Below, piece after piece: positions 35,627 through 47,870 of a DNA stretch of 64,000 nt (position 1 is its first letter; each line of letters starts with the position of its first letter). A model generated the notes under the pieces. That model was not told the origin of the DNA. It did not search any database and saw nothing but the letters and a program-made list of their open reading frames with translations. The position numbers and the translations under genes are program-made. The stretch covers positions 62,001 to 126,000 of the forward strand of contig FMBT01000327.1 of assembly GCA_900095095.1 (NCBI GenBank). The letters run 5' to 3'. The stretch is from Fragilariopsis cylindrus CCMP1102 (Eukaryota; Bacillariophyta; Bacillariophyceae; Bacillariales; Bacillariaceae).

Positions 35627-37556
35627 TCAATACAATTCCGGACGTTGGTAGATAATTACTTTCCCTTTCTTAGCTCTGTTTTTGATCCAAATGATACCAA
35701 TAGTTCCGAATGCAGCAACAAAGGTTAACACTCCACCCTGAGCGTATACATTTGGAATTAGCTCCATAATCAATGGAAAGAATCCCGCCAGAGCAGCCGA
35801 GGTGGCCAACACCATGCTCGTGTTACGACTTCGGTGCTCAACATCGAACACGGAAGTTGCCAATAACGGACCATTAAGAATCCAAAAAGTCGAAACAATT
35901 GGCAAACATCCCGACACCAAGATCCAGGCAACGGTAACACCCCCAAAATTTCCGGCGACCATCATAGGTAAGGCCAAAATAGTGCAAAGTGTCCCACCAA
36001 AAGCACTAGTCCAATACCAACCCTTAATGTCTGCCATTGTAGCTGCGAATGGTGTCATCACTACTTGAATGGCTTTACCAACAACTATCATCAATGTGGC
36101 AGTATTCGCGGTAACCCCGTACGTTTCTTTTACAAAATTTAACAAATACACATTGAGATTGTTAAAAGCACTGATCGCGAATTGAGAAAAGGTCAACACA
36201 GATAACAACAACCACAACGGAGTTGCATTCGAAGATTCATTTTCGTTGTCATCACCACCACTACGGCAAGAAGTGTCTTCTATGTTGTGACCTAAAGACG
36301 TTGAGGAAGAAGAAGATGGTTTACGACGACAGCGTTGTTTGCTTCCCCTTTTGGACAATGATGATGATTCGTGTTCGTCATCAATAGAAATTGGTGTTTC
36401 TTCATCATCGGGAATGAATTGGACGGGGTCTGTACCTTTAACATCACCACTCTCCACAATCTTCGACGTGCTCGTTGTTACGGTTTCGCCATCATATATG
36501 ATGTCTTCGACCAATAGGGTGTCTTCTTCAAAATGACCATCCCGTTTCACATAATCGTTAGATTCAGGTATTGATTTATGCATGAGATAACTCGCAACTA
36601 AGCTCGGTGGGACTACAATGAGGAAGCAAATTCTCCATCCCCACGCAGCATAACGAACCTGTCCCATCGTCGCTCTCAATCCGTACACCAAAGCAGCAGC
36701 AAGCATTGATGCACTAGCACCGCTAACATTCTGTACTCCAACAGATTGAGCAATTGCACCTTTTCGTTCTGTTGTTGACCACAGTTCTGTCTGGATGACG
36801 TTAATACCACCCGCGGCGGCACCCGCCGAAAATCCCTGTACACATCGTAGTACTATAGCAGGAATAGCTGACGCCCAAAGATTTGAAAAGCAATACAACT
36901 CGATTGTTACATCCGGCATGTTACAAACGGCTGGAATTAATGCCATAAGTGCGGTTGAGATTGCCATTGATAACATTGCCAGTATGAATGATAACTTTCT
37001 TGATTTTTCATCGGATAATCGTCCCAATACATATGCACCAATTGGTCTAAATGCGAAACCAAGTCCAAACGTAAACCAACCTTGATACCCGACAGCAATA
37101 GCAATAGCAATAGCAATAGCAGTAACAATAACAATAGCGATAGTTGTAGTATTAATTGTATTAGTAATAGCAACAATAGCAACAATAGCAACAATAGCAA
37201 TAGCAAGTGAGCAAAAGAGAAGTAAGAAAGAAATCTATTTGATGTTGTTAACTAACTAATAGATAAACAAAATGTACTTTCCATGTTGCTTACTTACCTA
37301 CTAATTGACTACCACCAAATAATTGACTTGATATTTCACTTTCACTGTATCCGTAGATTGAAAAATCTAACCATTCAAGTGAATTTCCTAACATCACCGC
37401 CAATGATGTTCTATATAACAACGAAATAAGTTGCCGATATTTTGTAAAATCTGACAAAGGAAGAGGTTTGCTGTTATCGTTACTATTATTATTATTATTG
37501 TTGTTGTTGTTGTTGATGTCGTCATCATCATCGTCGTCGTTGATGCTAGTATTCAT
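35627..37556 (-). CDS. MFS transporter (ProP/metabolite-H+ symporter-like)
   Basis: Two exons on the minus strand, 37556-37298 and 37080-35627; 570 residues. A poly-D/poly-N N-terminus precedes AVMLGNSLEWLDFSIYGYSE, the TM1 signature of ProP-like proton symporters (GN.LEW.DF..YG). After the intron comes GWFTFGLGFAFRPIGAYVLG and RLSDEKSRK, the MFS motif A region, then RCVQGFSAGAAAGG. A central cytosolic loop of ~110 residues is acidic/serine-rich (SSSLSKRGSKQRCRRKPSSS). Bacterial relatives carry proline, betaine or small carboxylates; the substrate here is unknown. The intron (37297-37081) is filled with CAATAG hexamer repeats. Confidence 0.82.
37085..37206 (+). repeat. AGCAAT/AACAAT microsatellite in MFS intron
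   Basis: Interrupted tandem array of AGCAAT and AACAAT units occupying most of the MFS transporter intron. It produces a spurious leucine-rich ORF on the reverse strand. Confidence 0.8.
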
Positions 37557-38335
37557 GATTGTTCGGTATTTTATATCTTTATATGATCTTTTTCGGTTGC
37601 TATTATTGTTGATTGATGATAATGCTACTGATGATGTACAATTATTATCTGTGTTATCTTTTTTTCTTATTCGGTTATTATATAAGCTGTTTCAGTTTGT
37701 ATTATTATTATTATTATTGTTGTTGATATGATTTTTATGAGTTGTTACGAGATCGAATCTAGTAAGAAAAGAATCTAGGAAACGGCAAGACTATATAAAC
37801 GAAAATCAATCAATCAATCAATCAATCAAATACTAGATACGTCTGTGCATTAGAAGAGAGAGGTAAGGAATAATCACTTACCGCGAAGCTATGCCGTTTG
37901 ATGGGGACTCTTCGTCCATCGCCAAAAGTGAAGGTTGTCAACAAAAAGAAATGTGTTGGGTGTGCGAAGTCGTGTGAAGAATATATATGTGAAGTGTAAT
38001 AAGTGAGCGAAAGAAGTGTCAAAATAATTAGCGTTCTCGTCGCGTTATTATTTCCTTGAGTTTTCTTTTTTATGACGGGAGCGGGATTGAATAGACAAGA
38101 CTCATCTCACATCCACATGATCTCTGTAAGATTTTATCACGATCATCCTCTCGAGCTTCGACATACTTTTATTTTTGTCCATCTTTAATATAGCTATCAT
38201 TATTTGTTGTCGTCGTTGTCCCCGATATCGACGCCAATGATAATCGTACTGTACTACAACAAACGACAATCGACAATCGACAAACGACATTTTTTCAAAA
38301 GACTTGTAACATATAACGCTACAAGCACAAGCACA
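37557..38335. other. Intergenic, divergent promoters
   Basis: Between the MFS transporter (minus) and the low-complexity gene (plus). Has CAATCAATCAATCAATCAAT near 37806-37828 and CGACAATCGACAATCGACAAACGAC near 38263-38289. No gene supported. Confidence 0.45.
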
Positions 38336-39936
38336 ATGTCAATGCGGCGGCATAATAATGTTATCTTTACTCATACCGTACTAAAGAATGCTATAACAAA
38401 TAAACGACAACGACGATTCATTGGCAGCAACCTACTTTCCCCTCAAAATAATAATGAGCATGTGGACACATCATGTACTGCTGCTTTTGTCTCTGCTACT
38501 GTTGGCGCTACATTGCGTACTGATATTGTCTTCCAACATTTCAAAGAAAACAAATTCAAATCGATTGATATTAAATGAAACTTTTATGAGAATAGTATTA
38601 TTATAATACACGGCAACAAAAACAACAGCAACATCAACAGCGATTATTCACGACGAGCAGTAACAATAATAATAATAATAGTAAAGCAGTGGCGGTAGTA
38701 ATGCTGTGAAAATTTCTACTAGAAAAGAGAAAAGGAAAAGAAGAAGAAAATTAATAGTCAATCATCATCATCCCCACAACAAAATAATCCAAATAATATA
38801 TCATCATTATTATCGAAAACGAAAACGAGGAAAAAAATTGTTACCACAAAAGATCGATTAAGATATCCATTCGACCATCATCATCATCATCATCAATTGG
38901 AAAAAAGAAGAGGAATAATAGTAATATGATTACTGATACTATAGATATGAATAGGATGATGATTAAATCACCTGAAGAATTGGCTGAACGTTTTAATGCT
39001 GGATTGGATCTGGCTCGTATTGCAGTTCAAGAAACATATGCTACATTAAGAAATCCTAATGCAACATCCACTACTTCCGCCGCCACCAACAATAATAATA
39101 ATAATAATAGTCATTTGTTATCTGCTCGAGATACATCAGCAATATCAACATCAACCACAACTACTAGTGCTACTACTGCTACTACGGGTATGTTATGGAT
39201 GGAAATTGGTGGTTTTGGAATTTATTATTCGCAGCGAGTCCATCAATTTTATATTCTTATATTGTGAATTAATTGTGAAACCAGAAATGAAATTACGAAG
39301 TGAAGACGTGAGAAAAATGATAACAATGCAACAAAATAACAACCACATAACAACAACAACAGCAAATGTAGAAGAAGTAAAAGAAAAAGAATTGTCACCT
39401 ATGCAAAAAAGACGAAAAATTCGACAGCAAAACAACAGCAACAGGAAGAACAGGATGAACAAAAAAAGCAACAAGAGATTACTAGTGATGTTGTGTCATC
39501 TTCAAATATTTTGGTGACGATAAGTATGAGCTGTTGTTGTCGTATTTCCAATCATTGCTTTTTATTTGGGTGGATCGAGTAAGTTCATCATCGTCAATAA
39601 TACCGTTGTCGCAGCACGATGATGACGACGACGACGACGACGAGATGATGATGATGATAAAAATGATGAAATATTCATAAGAAAGACAAGAAAAATACAC
39701 AATCAAAACAACCAAACAAAATCAAAACCACAATCAACAAGGAGAGGAACCAAGAACAATACAACTAAATATACAACAACAGAATTGAATGAACTTCAAT
39801 CACAATTACAAATTTTAAGAGACCAGATTGAAAAACAACAACAACAACAACAAAACAAATCTTTGTCGACTAAAATGAATTCTACTACCAAGAACTGTTT
39901 ACATGAATCTACTAGTTTATTATCCCAGAGGAAATA
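38336..39936 (+). CDS. Low-complexity coiled-coil protein, frame-broken
   Basis: A run of protein-like segments in successive frames suggests one damaged gene. In order: a basic N-terminus from the ATG at 38336; QQKQQQHQQRLFTTSSNN near 38625; EELAERFNAGLDLARIAVQE from 38956; MLWMEIGGFWNLLFAASPSI at ~39190-39245 (needs one T near 39203); LIVKPEMKLRSEDVRKMI (needs one base near 39269); GDDKYELLLSYFQSLLFIWV near 39516; and a coiled coil TELNELQSQLQILRDQIEKQ near 39780 ending at a stop at about 39936. Poly-N/T/Q/D tracts separate the conserved parts. I do not recognise the family. The first 250 bp may instead be noncoding. Confidence 0.4.
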
Positions 39937-40918
39937 GGACAGCAGCAACAGCATCATAGCAGCAGCATCAACACACCGTCATCATCAATATCAACAACGC
40001 GTGAAGGTGATTGGTTGTTTCCGTTGTGTCATGGTGGCGTCGGCGTCGTCAACAATCGTCAGATCAAAACCAAAACAATAATGATAGTGACGTCATCCAG
40101 AGAAATTCTAATAAGGGCAGCGAAAAAGACAATACGAAGAAAGGAAATGTATCCGCTTTATCATCAACTTCTTCGAACGAATAGTTAGTTGTCGTTGATG
40201 GTGGTGATTGTAGTAATGGAAGTGATGGCTCTGTTAATCGTGGTGGTGGCTGATGACGATGGTGGTGGACAGTACGAGATAAAATAAGATTGCAACAAGC
40301 TCTTTGTTCGTACTTCTTCCATCTGAGAGGACCGATTGTCCATTTCAGGTGGCGCTTTCACATCTTATCGAACTTGTTGGCTTATGCTAGCACAAGTGTG
40401 TTTATCATGTGTGTGGATAAAGAGAAAGAGAGAGAGGGAAAGATATTAGTCTAATACATACATCTCACTAAAAACAACAACGAAGCCATTCCAAATACAA
40501 ATATCACTTATTTTTAGATTATACTGGTACCGTAGCTAAACGAATTCTCTCTTTCCATAATAACCATCGCACTAATTGTGTGCTTCTTGATTATTGTTCA
40601 CCATCAATAAAGCATCAACTTCCACTAAACCCATCCGGTTAATTTTTCAGTAAAGTTACGGGGACTGGGACCAGTAGGATATACAGTTTATATTTTTTTT
40701 GATTTTTCTATCATAGTAAGTTTGAAAGTTAGTATGGCCCTTCAAAAAAATATTTATAAACCTCGTCATAGTAGCACTCAAATAATAATCGAATCAAAGG
40801 TAACTTGTAGCTCACTTGCTCACTATTTTACACATACCAATTCTCATAAATAAAGAAAAAGAGCTGAGCGCTGAGCAGGAACAATTTCTATTACAACTAC
40901 TTTTTCAACAGTCCCAAG
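39937..40918. other. Intergenic region
   Basis: No supported gene between the low-complexity gene and the SnoaL-like gene. CAGCAGCAACAGCATCATAGCAGCAGCATCA near 39941 may be residual coding sequence of the preceding gene; GAGAAAGAGAGAGAGGGAAAG lies near 40421. Confidence 0.4.
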
Positions 40919-42637
40919 ATGAAATCCACTGCTGATGCCGTGTTTGTCTTCTAGCTGTAGCAGCAGCTACCTTCGATGTTGTTTCTACCGTTACGGCGTT
41001 CACTCCAGCGACTCCTGTGATGACGAAAATGATCACCCCCTCCATTGTGTATGTGTACAACATCGCTCCTTCGTCTTCTACGGAATTGAATATGGGTTTA
41101 CGCAGTTTATTCTCTCGTAACAAGAAAGGAATTGCTAAGTCAACCGCATCGGCAGATATTTCCACGGATGAAGTTCGAGCATTATTCAGGTAAGAAAATT
41201 ATGTATATATACAAATCGCATTGTTATCATTATAATTTTGATGTCCACACTACAGTACTCAAATGATTCTTACCCAAATCGATTGCATATTTCTTCATTC
41301 TAATTTTCCACAGTCTATGGAACAATGCATTGGCCACCGGTGATTCGCGATTGGTTGCTTCCCGATATGCCACCAAGTCTGGTGCCGTATTATTACCTAC
41401 TGTGAGCGACACCCCTCGTACCGATTTCGATTCGATCAAGGACTACTTCGACGCATTCCTTTTGAAGAAACCACAAGGTGTTGTCCTTGATGGGGACATC
41501 CGTATCGGTGATGGATGGGCCCAAGATGCTGGGTAAGTATGACGACGAAAACGACATTGACAAATCTAAAAATGATCGGCTTAAAAATATTTTAAGATAA
41601 ACTCGAGAACTAACTAGAGATCAAAATCTTCTCTCTTCGTTGTCGTTGTCGTTGTCATCAAACAAAAAAACAACCAAAAAAGTATCTATGAATTCACCTT
41701 GGGAGACACAGGTGACAAAGTTAAAGCACGATACACATTCATCTATGTGTACGAAGACAACCAATGGAAAATTGCTCACCACCATTCTAGTGTCATGCCA
41801 GAAGAGATTGATATTGCCACACCTATTAAGAAAGAAGAAGTTCAGAATCTTTTCCATTTATGGAATGACGCACTCGCTACAGGTGATTCTTCCCTGGTCG
41901 CTTCACGATACGCCAAGAAGGGTGTCTTATTGCCTACCGTTTCGGACATACCAAGAGCCGACTCTTCCAGTATCAAGAATTACTTCGATGCTTTCTTGAA
42001 GATGGAGCCTCAAGGTGTAATCATGGAATCCTTTGTTACCATCGGTACCAACTGGTGTCAAGATGTAGGAATATACGAATTCACTTTAGGCGCACCTGGT
42101 GCTATAGTAAAGGCCCGATACTCGTTCATTTACGTTTACGAAGATGGTCAATGGAAGATCGCTCACCATCATTCATCTCAAATGCCTGAACAAATCCCAG
42201 CCGCATCCGTCGCTATCACAGAAATCGAAGTCCAAGGTTTGTTCAGTCTATGGAATGATGCTCTTGCTACATTAGATCCCGACCAAGTCGCTGCTCGGTA
42301 CTCCGAGAAGACCGCCCCCTGCTTACTACCAACCGTTTCCGATGTTCCTCGTACCGATTACAATTCTATCAAGAGTTACTTCACTGATTTCTGCTTGAAG
42401 AAACCACAGGGAACAATTTTGGAGTCGTATGTTACCGTTGGGCATAATTGGGCAATGGATGATGGTATTTACGAATTCATTATGGGCACTGATGGTTCCA
42501 AGGTCAAGGCACGATACAGTTTTGTTTACACCTACGAAGACGGAGAATGGAAAATTACACACCACCATTCATCTCAAATGCCTGAAGAAATTGTACCAAA
42601 AGCCTCCATCCCTGAATTGGCCACTGCTGCCCGATAA
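40919..42637 (+). CDS. Plastid-targeted protein with three SnoaL/CaMKII-association-type domains
   Basis: Three exons, 40919-41189, 41314-41532 and 41683-42637; one missing T near 40950 (CTTCTAGCTG) brings it in phase at 481 residues. N-terminus: hydrophobic signal (VFVFLAVAAATFDVVS) then VTAFTPATP, a plastid ASAF-type motif. Then three tandem ~125-residue copies with ALFSLWNNALATGD, LLPTVSDTPRTD, YFDAFLLKKPQG, IYEFTLGDTGDKVKARYTF and QWKIAHHHSS in each. This NTF2-like fold (SnoaL, DUF4440, CaMKII association domain) usually forms dimers or larger rings. The repeated KARY-F-Y-Y-ED-W-I-HHHSS ending is well conserved in all three, so each copy is probably folded. Exons 2 and 3 start split the first repeat. 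Function unknown; ligand binding or oligomeric scaffold in the plastid is inferred. Confidence 0.8.
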
Positions 42638-43226
42638 ATTACTTGATGACGAGCAAAAAAATGTACCGTGTCACATTATTAGTCGAGTCGATTTCAAAAG
42701 CTACGAATATAGTTCAATTTTCTCCATTAACAGCTGTACAAATAAAGAAAAGATAAAAAGAGAGAGAAAAGAATACGAATTGAAGTCATAACCGATCGAG
42801 TACATTATAGTAACGCTACACACCTGTAACAATTTTAATATACATTTTATCTTTATAAGAACGAAATTAGTTAATATCATTTCCAGTTTAGCTACAATGA
42901 TTTGAAGATATTGATTCAGGTAAAATAGCTATGCTTACTGATAGTAAACAACACTCTGACTTCTCTTCCGTAAATGGTTATAAGTATTTCATGACAGGAT
43001 AGTTGACACTGTAATAGCAACAAGTAGAATTTGAAGCCTCATTAGACAATCGAAATATGATTTAAATTTTACGCAGATAAGTAGGTCCAGTATACTTAGT
43101 AATTGTAATTTTTTTAACACACACACATATGCACACACACACACACTCTCTCTCTCTCTGCTGTTGTGAATTGGTCAATCACTTTCACCCTCATTTTGTT
43201 TGAGGTGGTGGTCGTAGGTGGGGATG
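42638..43226. other. Convergent intergenic with CA/CT microsatellite
   Basis: Holds a CACACACA tract followed by CTCTCTCTCTCT at about 43119-43160. No gene seen. Confidence 0.6.
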
Positions 43227-45263
43227 TTAGTTAGCGCGATTAGTATTAGGTGTATTAATTGTATCGTTGGCAAAATCGTCGTCGTTATCCTTGTTGTTGT
43301 CGCCAGCGGTATTTTTCTTCAACCATCGCGCAAGTCCATATTTTTTGTAGTAAGCTCCCGAAGAAGGATTCGGTGAAGATAAGGCGAAGTTTGTACCAAT
43401 CGAACCAACACTACCAATGTCCGTATTGTTGTAGTTGATACTGGTTGTCGATTTTATCTTCTTATTTGGCGTAATAGGAATGTCATTATTATTGTCACCG
43501 CTACTTGCGATACGCCACGATGGTACGAAATGCAAAAAAGGACGACTTTCGTCAAAGCATTGTTCCTTGATGGATTCCCAAATAGAGGTACCGATATTAT
43601 TTTTGGATGATTCTTCTTCATCTTGCTGCTGTTGCATTGGTTGTTGTTTCTCTTGGTGCAGTCTTTGACGTTTCTGTTGGTATTGTTTTGCACTTTCCAA
43701 CATCGAAGGACTATCTGTGGTGCCACTTATTTGTGGTCGTTTATTTGGTGGAATTGGTGGAGCAGCATCGTCGACAACGCCATCGCGAGGTGGTTGTGTC
43801 TGCATTACTGTCGCTATTTTTGTCACCGGCGATTGAGTAGTATCGAGAGTAGATTTTTCATTCCTAGAGGTAGCTGTAGATGGTGTGGTAGTATTACGTC
43901 TAGCAATAGTATTTGATTGTGGTTGAGTTTGGAGGAGCAACGGTTCCTCGTCTTCGTTTTCGTCTTCGTCATTGTTATCATCCTCGTCTTCTTGTGTCGC
44001 GAGAACGTTTTGTATATACATCCGAGAATGATCTTCTTCTTCTTCATCATTATCATCATCATCATCATCATCGTCGTCTTTACAGCCACCATCTTTATTG
44101 ATATCCTGTTGGTCAGGAAGATTCGTCGTCGTCGTCGTCGTCGTCGTCTTCTTGTTGTTGGTTGTCATCGCCATTGCCCCGTTCACTTTGTTATTGAAAA
44201 TATCACCATCCCCAGTATCATCACCCCCATCCCCAGTGTCATCATCATTACCATTGCCATTAATCCCGTATTCGTTCTTTGCCATATCCCACACCCGAAT
44301 CGCTTCGTCTGTCGTACAAGCTTTATCTGCTAAATTAATGATTTGTTGAAGATTCCGACTACTACTACTAGTATCATAAGTAGTATCATGATCATCAGTA
44401 TCACCGTCGTTTGCAACAAAATTCCCTTTACTAAGACGACCGAATGCAATATCCCAATCACGAGCAATACTTCTTCTACTACCACTACCACTGCCATTAC
44501 CAACATTGTTATTATTATTGTTATTCCTTGTATCTGTTGTTGCCGTTTTAGGTATTGTATGGCATACAAAACGTCAATATCTTCCAACACAGGACGGATA
44601 GCAGCAATTGAGTTATTGTATTGTTGTTGTTGTTGTTATTATTGGTATTATTCGCTGATATCGTGATGTGATTATTGAAACTTGGTTTCGCCTCTAATGA
44701 TGATACTTTCAATCGTACAGGGTATCGTTCCATATCAATATTGTTGAGATTGGCAATAACGTTCACCAAATCGACAGTACCATCGTTGCTGTTATTATTG
44801 TTATTAGTACCGACATAAATAGATCTATTCAACCGAATATTTTTTCAATAATATACAACATCCACGTCCGAAGAACAATCATTGTTATTATTGTTAGCAC
44901 TGATTTTACTGCTGTTCTCATTATTGTTGTTGTTGTCGCAATCATAGATCTGTTCTAAAGCCTGAACCGTAAAATGTATCTTAACGCTACATGATCCATC
45001 TGATACTAACAACCAACAACAAGCACGATTACTAGTTCTTTTATTATCAAAGTTTGATGACCGAGCTATTATTTTAACTAGTCGTGTCGTAGAGGATTTA
45101 TATGTTGTTGTTGTTGTTGCCCCCCTAGATTTTGTTTTTGCCCTGCTGCTTTTTCTTGCTCTTGTTCTTGTTGTGATAACGACAACGACAATCCCCCTTG
45201 TTTTCGAATTTCTGATCCCAATCCTTGTAACACATAGTCTCTCAACCAAGGCGATGATGTCAT
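43227..45263 (-). CDS. Candidate TPP1/TEBP-beta-like telomeric OB-fold protein (frame-broken)
   Basis: Minus-strand gene across four frame segments; one missing base each near 45117 (G6 run), ~44620 (poly-AAC) and ~44540 makes 679 codons. It also has one in-frame TGA at 44847-44845. The start reads MTSSPWLRDYVLQGLGSE; then come TRLVKIIARSS, ACCWLLVSDGSCSVKIHFTV, QALEQIYD and YPVRLKVSSLEAKPSF. The order P-W-(I/L)-R-x-x-(I/V)-L ... LLVSDG-x-x-SV-(K/R) ... AL is how the OB fold of TPP1/ACD starts in shelterin. The remainder is acidic and N/D/Q-rich with SIAARDWD-like and RVWDMAKNEYGING pieces. TPP1 caps telomeres and recruits telomerase. The family call rests on motif resemblance only; a generic OB-fold protein is the alternative. 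Confidence 0.45.
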
Positions 45264-45741
45264 ACTGTAGTATAGTTAGACAGTACTGTAAGACTCTGCT
45301 GCCTGCCTACCTGCCTGCCTGTGTTCTAGATAGATATTTCCTATCAAACTATTGTAGTAGAAGCATTACTAGCTAAATCTCTCTATATCTGTATCTCTCT
45401 TCCTTCTCTATGTTTTTATTGAGTTAGCATGCTACTTGTAGATTCGATTCGATCACCATTTTGAAATCATTATATGCACGCATTATGCATAAAAGAAAAC
45501 TTGACTTTCAAACGACATAAACAGCAAGATGAAATTGTAATTAGGTTGATACGGGGGAGGTAGGAATGTTGGATTAAAGGGGCGCGGGGATATAATTCTC
45601 AAGCATACTCCGATCCCCCGAATAATTTATTTTTGCATCCGATGCGACGACTTTTACTTTTTGGAAATACTAGGAAAATAAAGTGTTAACTTTTATATCA
45701 CTTAGTATATATAGTTAAGCATCAATGTTGCTTGTTTGATC
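45264..45741. other. Divergent promoter region
   Basis: Between the minus-strand OB-fold candidate and the plus-strand kinase. Contains CTGCCTGCCTACCTGCCTGCCTG at about 45298-45320 and a GGGGCGCGGGGAT stretch at 45578-45590 unusual for this AT-rich DNA. Confidence 0.5.
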
Positions 45742-47870
45742 ATGACATCGAAGAGATTGTTGTCATCATTGATACTATTCCAGTTCTTTTTTTCTTTCTC
45801 GTATTACCGAGGTGTATCTACAGTTGTTTGGAGTTTTGCGTTCAAGTCGAAGTCAAAATCCCTATCGCACAGTGGCAAGAATACATCACATTATTTAGCG
45901 AGAGGAATAGGACGAATAAGAGGAGGACAAGGAGAAAGACTAGGACAAGGAGGACCAATTACCACTACAACAACTGCAATGATGATGGATCAATCACCAA
46001 ATCATTCAACTCCTGTATTTGCCGGATTTGATCTCGGTACGTCCGGTGCAAGAATATCAATCATTGAGTCCTCGCCGACATGTGGTGGTGGTTTTCGTGA
46101 AATATACACTAATTCTATAACATGGAAAGATTGTGTTGATGGAAATTCTTCCAAAGATAATAACAGTGATGGTGATGGCGAAGGACGTTACGATAATCCA
46201 AATTCTTGGTGGATTGCCATTGAAAACTTATTGGAAGGTTGTTGTAATCACAGAAGCAATATTGCAAGTATTTGTGTTTCCGGTACATCTGCAAGTTGTT
46301 TGATTGTGGATCGAACGACATTAGAAGTAAAAAGAAATCCACGAATGTACGACTATGATATAATAACATCATCGTCATCTTCATCGTCGTCCGACAACAA
46401 CAACAACAACAACAACAATAATAATAACGATAACGGTCACATTGGATTGCGTGCTTCTGAATTATTACAGAAGTATCTACCTTCGAAACACACTGCACGA
46501 GCAAATACAAGTTCATTCGCTAAACTTATTAAGTGGATCTTAGAATCACCACTTCAAACGAATGAAAAATTATGTCATCAATCTGATTACATTTCATCGA
46601 AATTATTATTTTCAACAACAGCAACAGCAGTAAATGATAATGATAATGATAATAACGAAAAAAGGAAAGAAGGAGTAGGGATGCAAATGCAAATACAAAG
46701 TGATTGGCACAATTGTTTAAAGTTGGGCTATGATGTACGAAATCAATGCTGGCCATCATCGAATACGAATAATAATTGGATGGAATTGTGTCTGAGAGAA
46801 TCAGTGAGAATTTCCAACAATGATAAGAATAGCAACAACAACAACAACAACAACAGCGCCGATATCGATATTATCGATAGTAGTGATGATAATACCAACA
46901 TGATACATAAGATTTTCCGACTACCGTAGTATCACCAGGTTTTCCAATTGGAACCATCAATGAGTGCGTGGCTGAAAAATTAGGCTTATCGAAAGATGTG
47001 ATTATAATTGCGGGAACGACTGATTCCAATGCTGCATTTTTTGCAGCAGCTGCATCTGATCTTGGTAGTAGTGTTGACGACGATGTCGACGACGACGATG
47101 ATGCCGGCGGCATCACAGGAAGCAGCGAAGTAAGAATACCATACGGTACAGCAGTGACAAGTCTTGGCAGTACAACGGCAATTAAATTCCTGTCAAAAAC
47201 ATACGTTGAAGATTCTTCATTGGGTGTGTATAGTCATCGATTTCCATCAAGAAAAGTGTTTTCTACAACAACGACTGCCAACAACAACAACGATAACGAC
47301 GAAAACGAAGAACAAGAAGCTTGGCTCGTTGGTGGGGCAAGCAACGTAGGATGCGCCGTGTTCCGTGCACTTAATTTTACCGATGATGAATTACAAAGTC
47401 GGAGTATGGATATCGATCCAACTACCGATTCTGAGTCGTATCTTCGTTATAAGTATTATCCTTTGCTACCCAACAAAATAGGTGAACGATTCCCGATTGC
47501 CGATTCAACAAAACAATCCGTACTAGAACCAATTCCAGATTCTGGTGATAGGACAGAATACTTAAAAGGATTATTTCAAAGTATATCCGAAGTTGAACGG
47601 AAAGGGTACGATGTATTGAGAGATTTGGGTTCTAATCCATCATTTCCAACACGTATCATGACCTCAGGAGGCGGATCCAGAAATACTGTTTGGATTTCAT
47701 TACGACAACGCATTATGAACAGTAACAATAATAATAATATTAATAATATGGCTGGTATCGACGACACTACGGACAAAATCGAGGTACAAACAGCGGAACA
47801 TGCTGAAGCGAGTTATGGAGCTGCTTTACTCGCTGCCGCTGGTTTTCGTGTCCAAAAAAGCAAAACATAA
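45742..47870 (+). CDS. Plastid-targeted FGGY-family carbohydrate kinase
   Basis: One gene in two frames, joined by one missing T near 46915 (AAGATTTTCCG), 709 residues and in phase. The N-terminus is a signal peptide (LLSSLILFQFFFSFSYYRG) followed by WSFAFKSKSKS, a plastid motif with basic transit region. The kinase starts at PVFAGFDLGTSGARISIIE, the FGGY phosphate-1 motif; KLIKWILES and a TVVSPGFPIGTINECVAEKL block follow; the C-terminus has IMTSGGGSRNTVWISLRQRI and AEHAEASYGAALLAAAG, the ATP-binding adenosine motif. Relatives include xylulokinase and plant/cyanobacterial XK-1-type kinases that act on D-ribulose or xylulose. Sugar specificity not readable. Poly-N/S inserts interrupt loops. 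Confidence 0.78.

Noticed and set aside
43119-43160. CRISPR-like or functional repeat array
   Set aside because: Plain CA/CT dinucleotide microsatellite without spacers.
44845-44847. Second selenocysteine codon
   Set aside because: No C-x-x-U or other selenoprotein context around this TGA.
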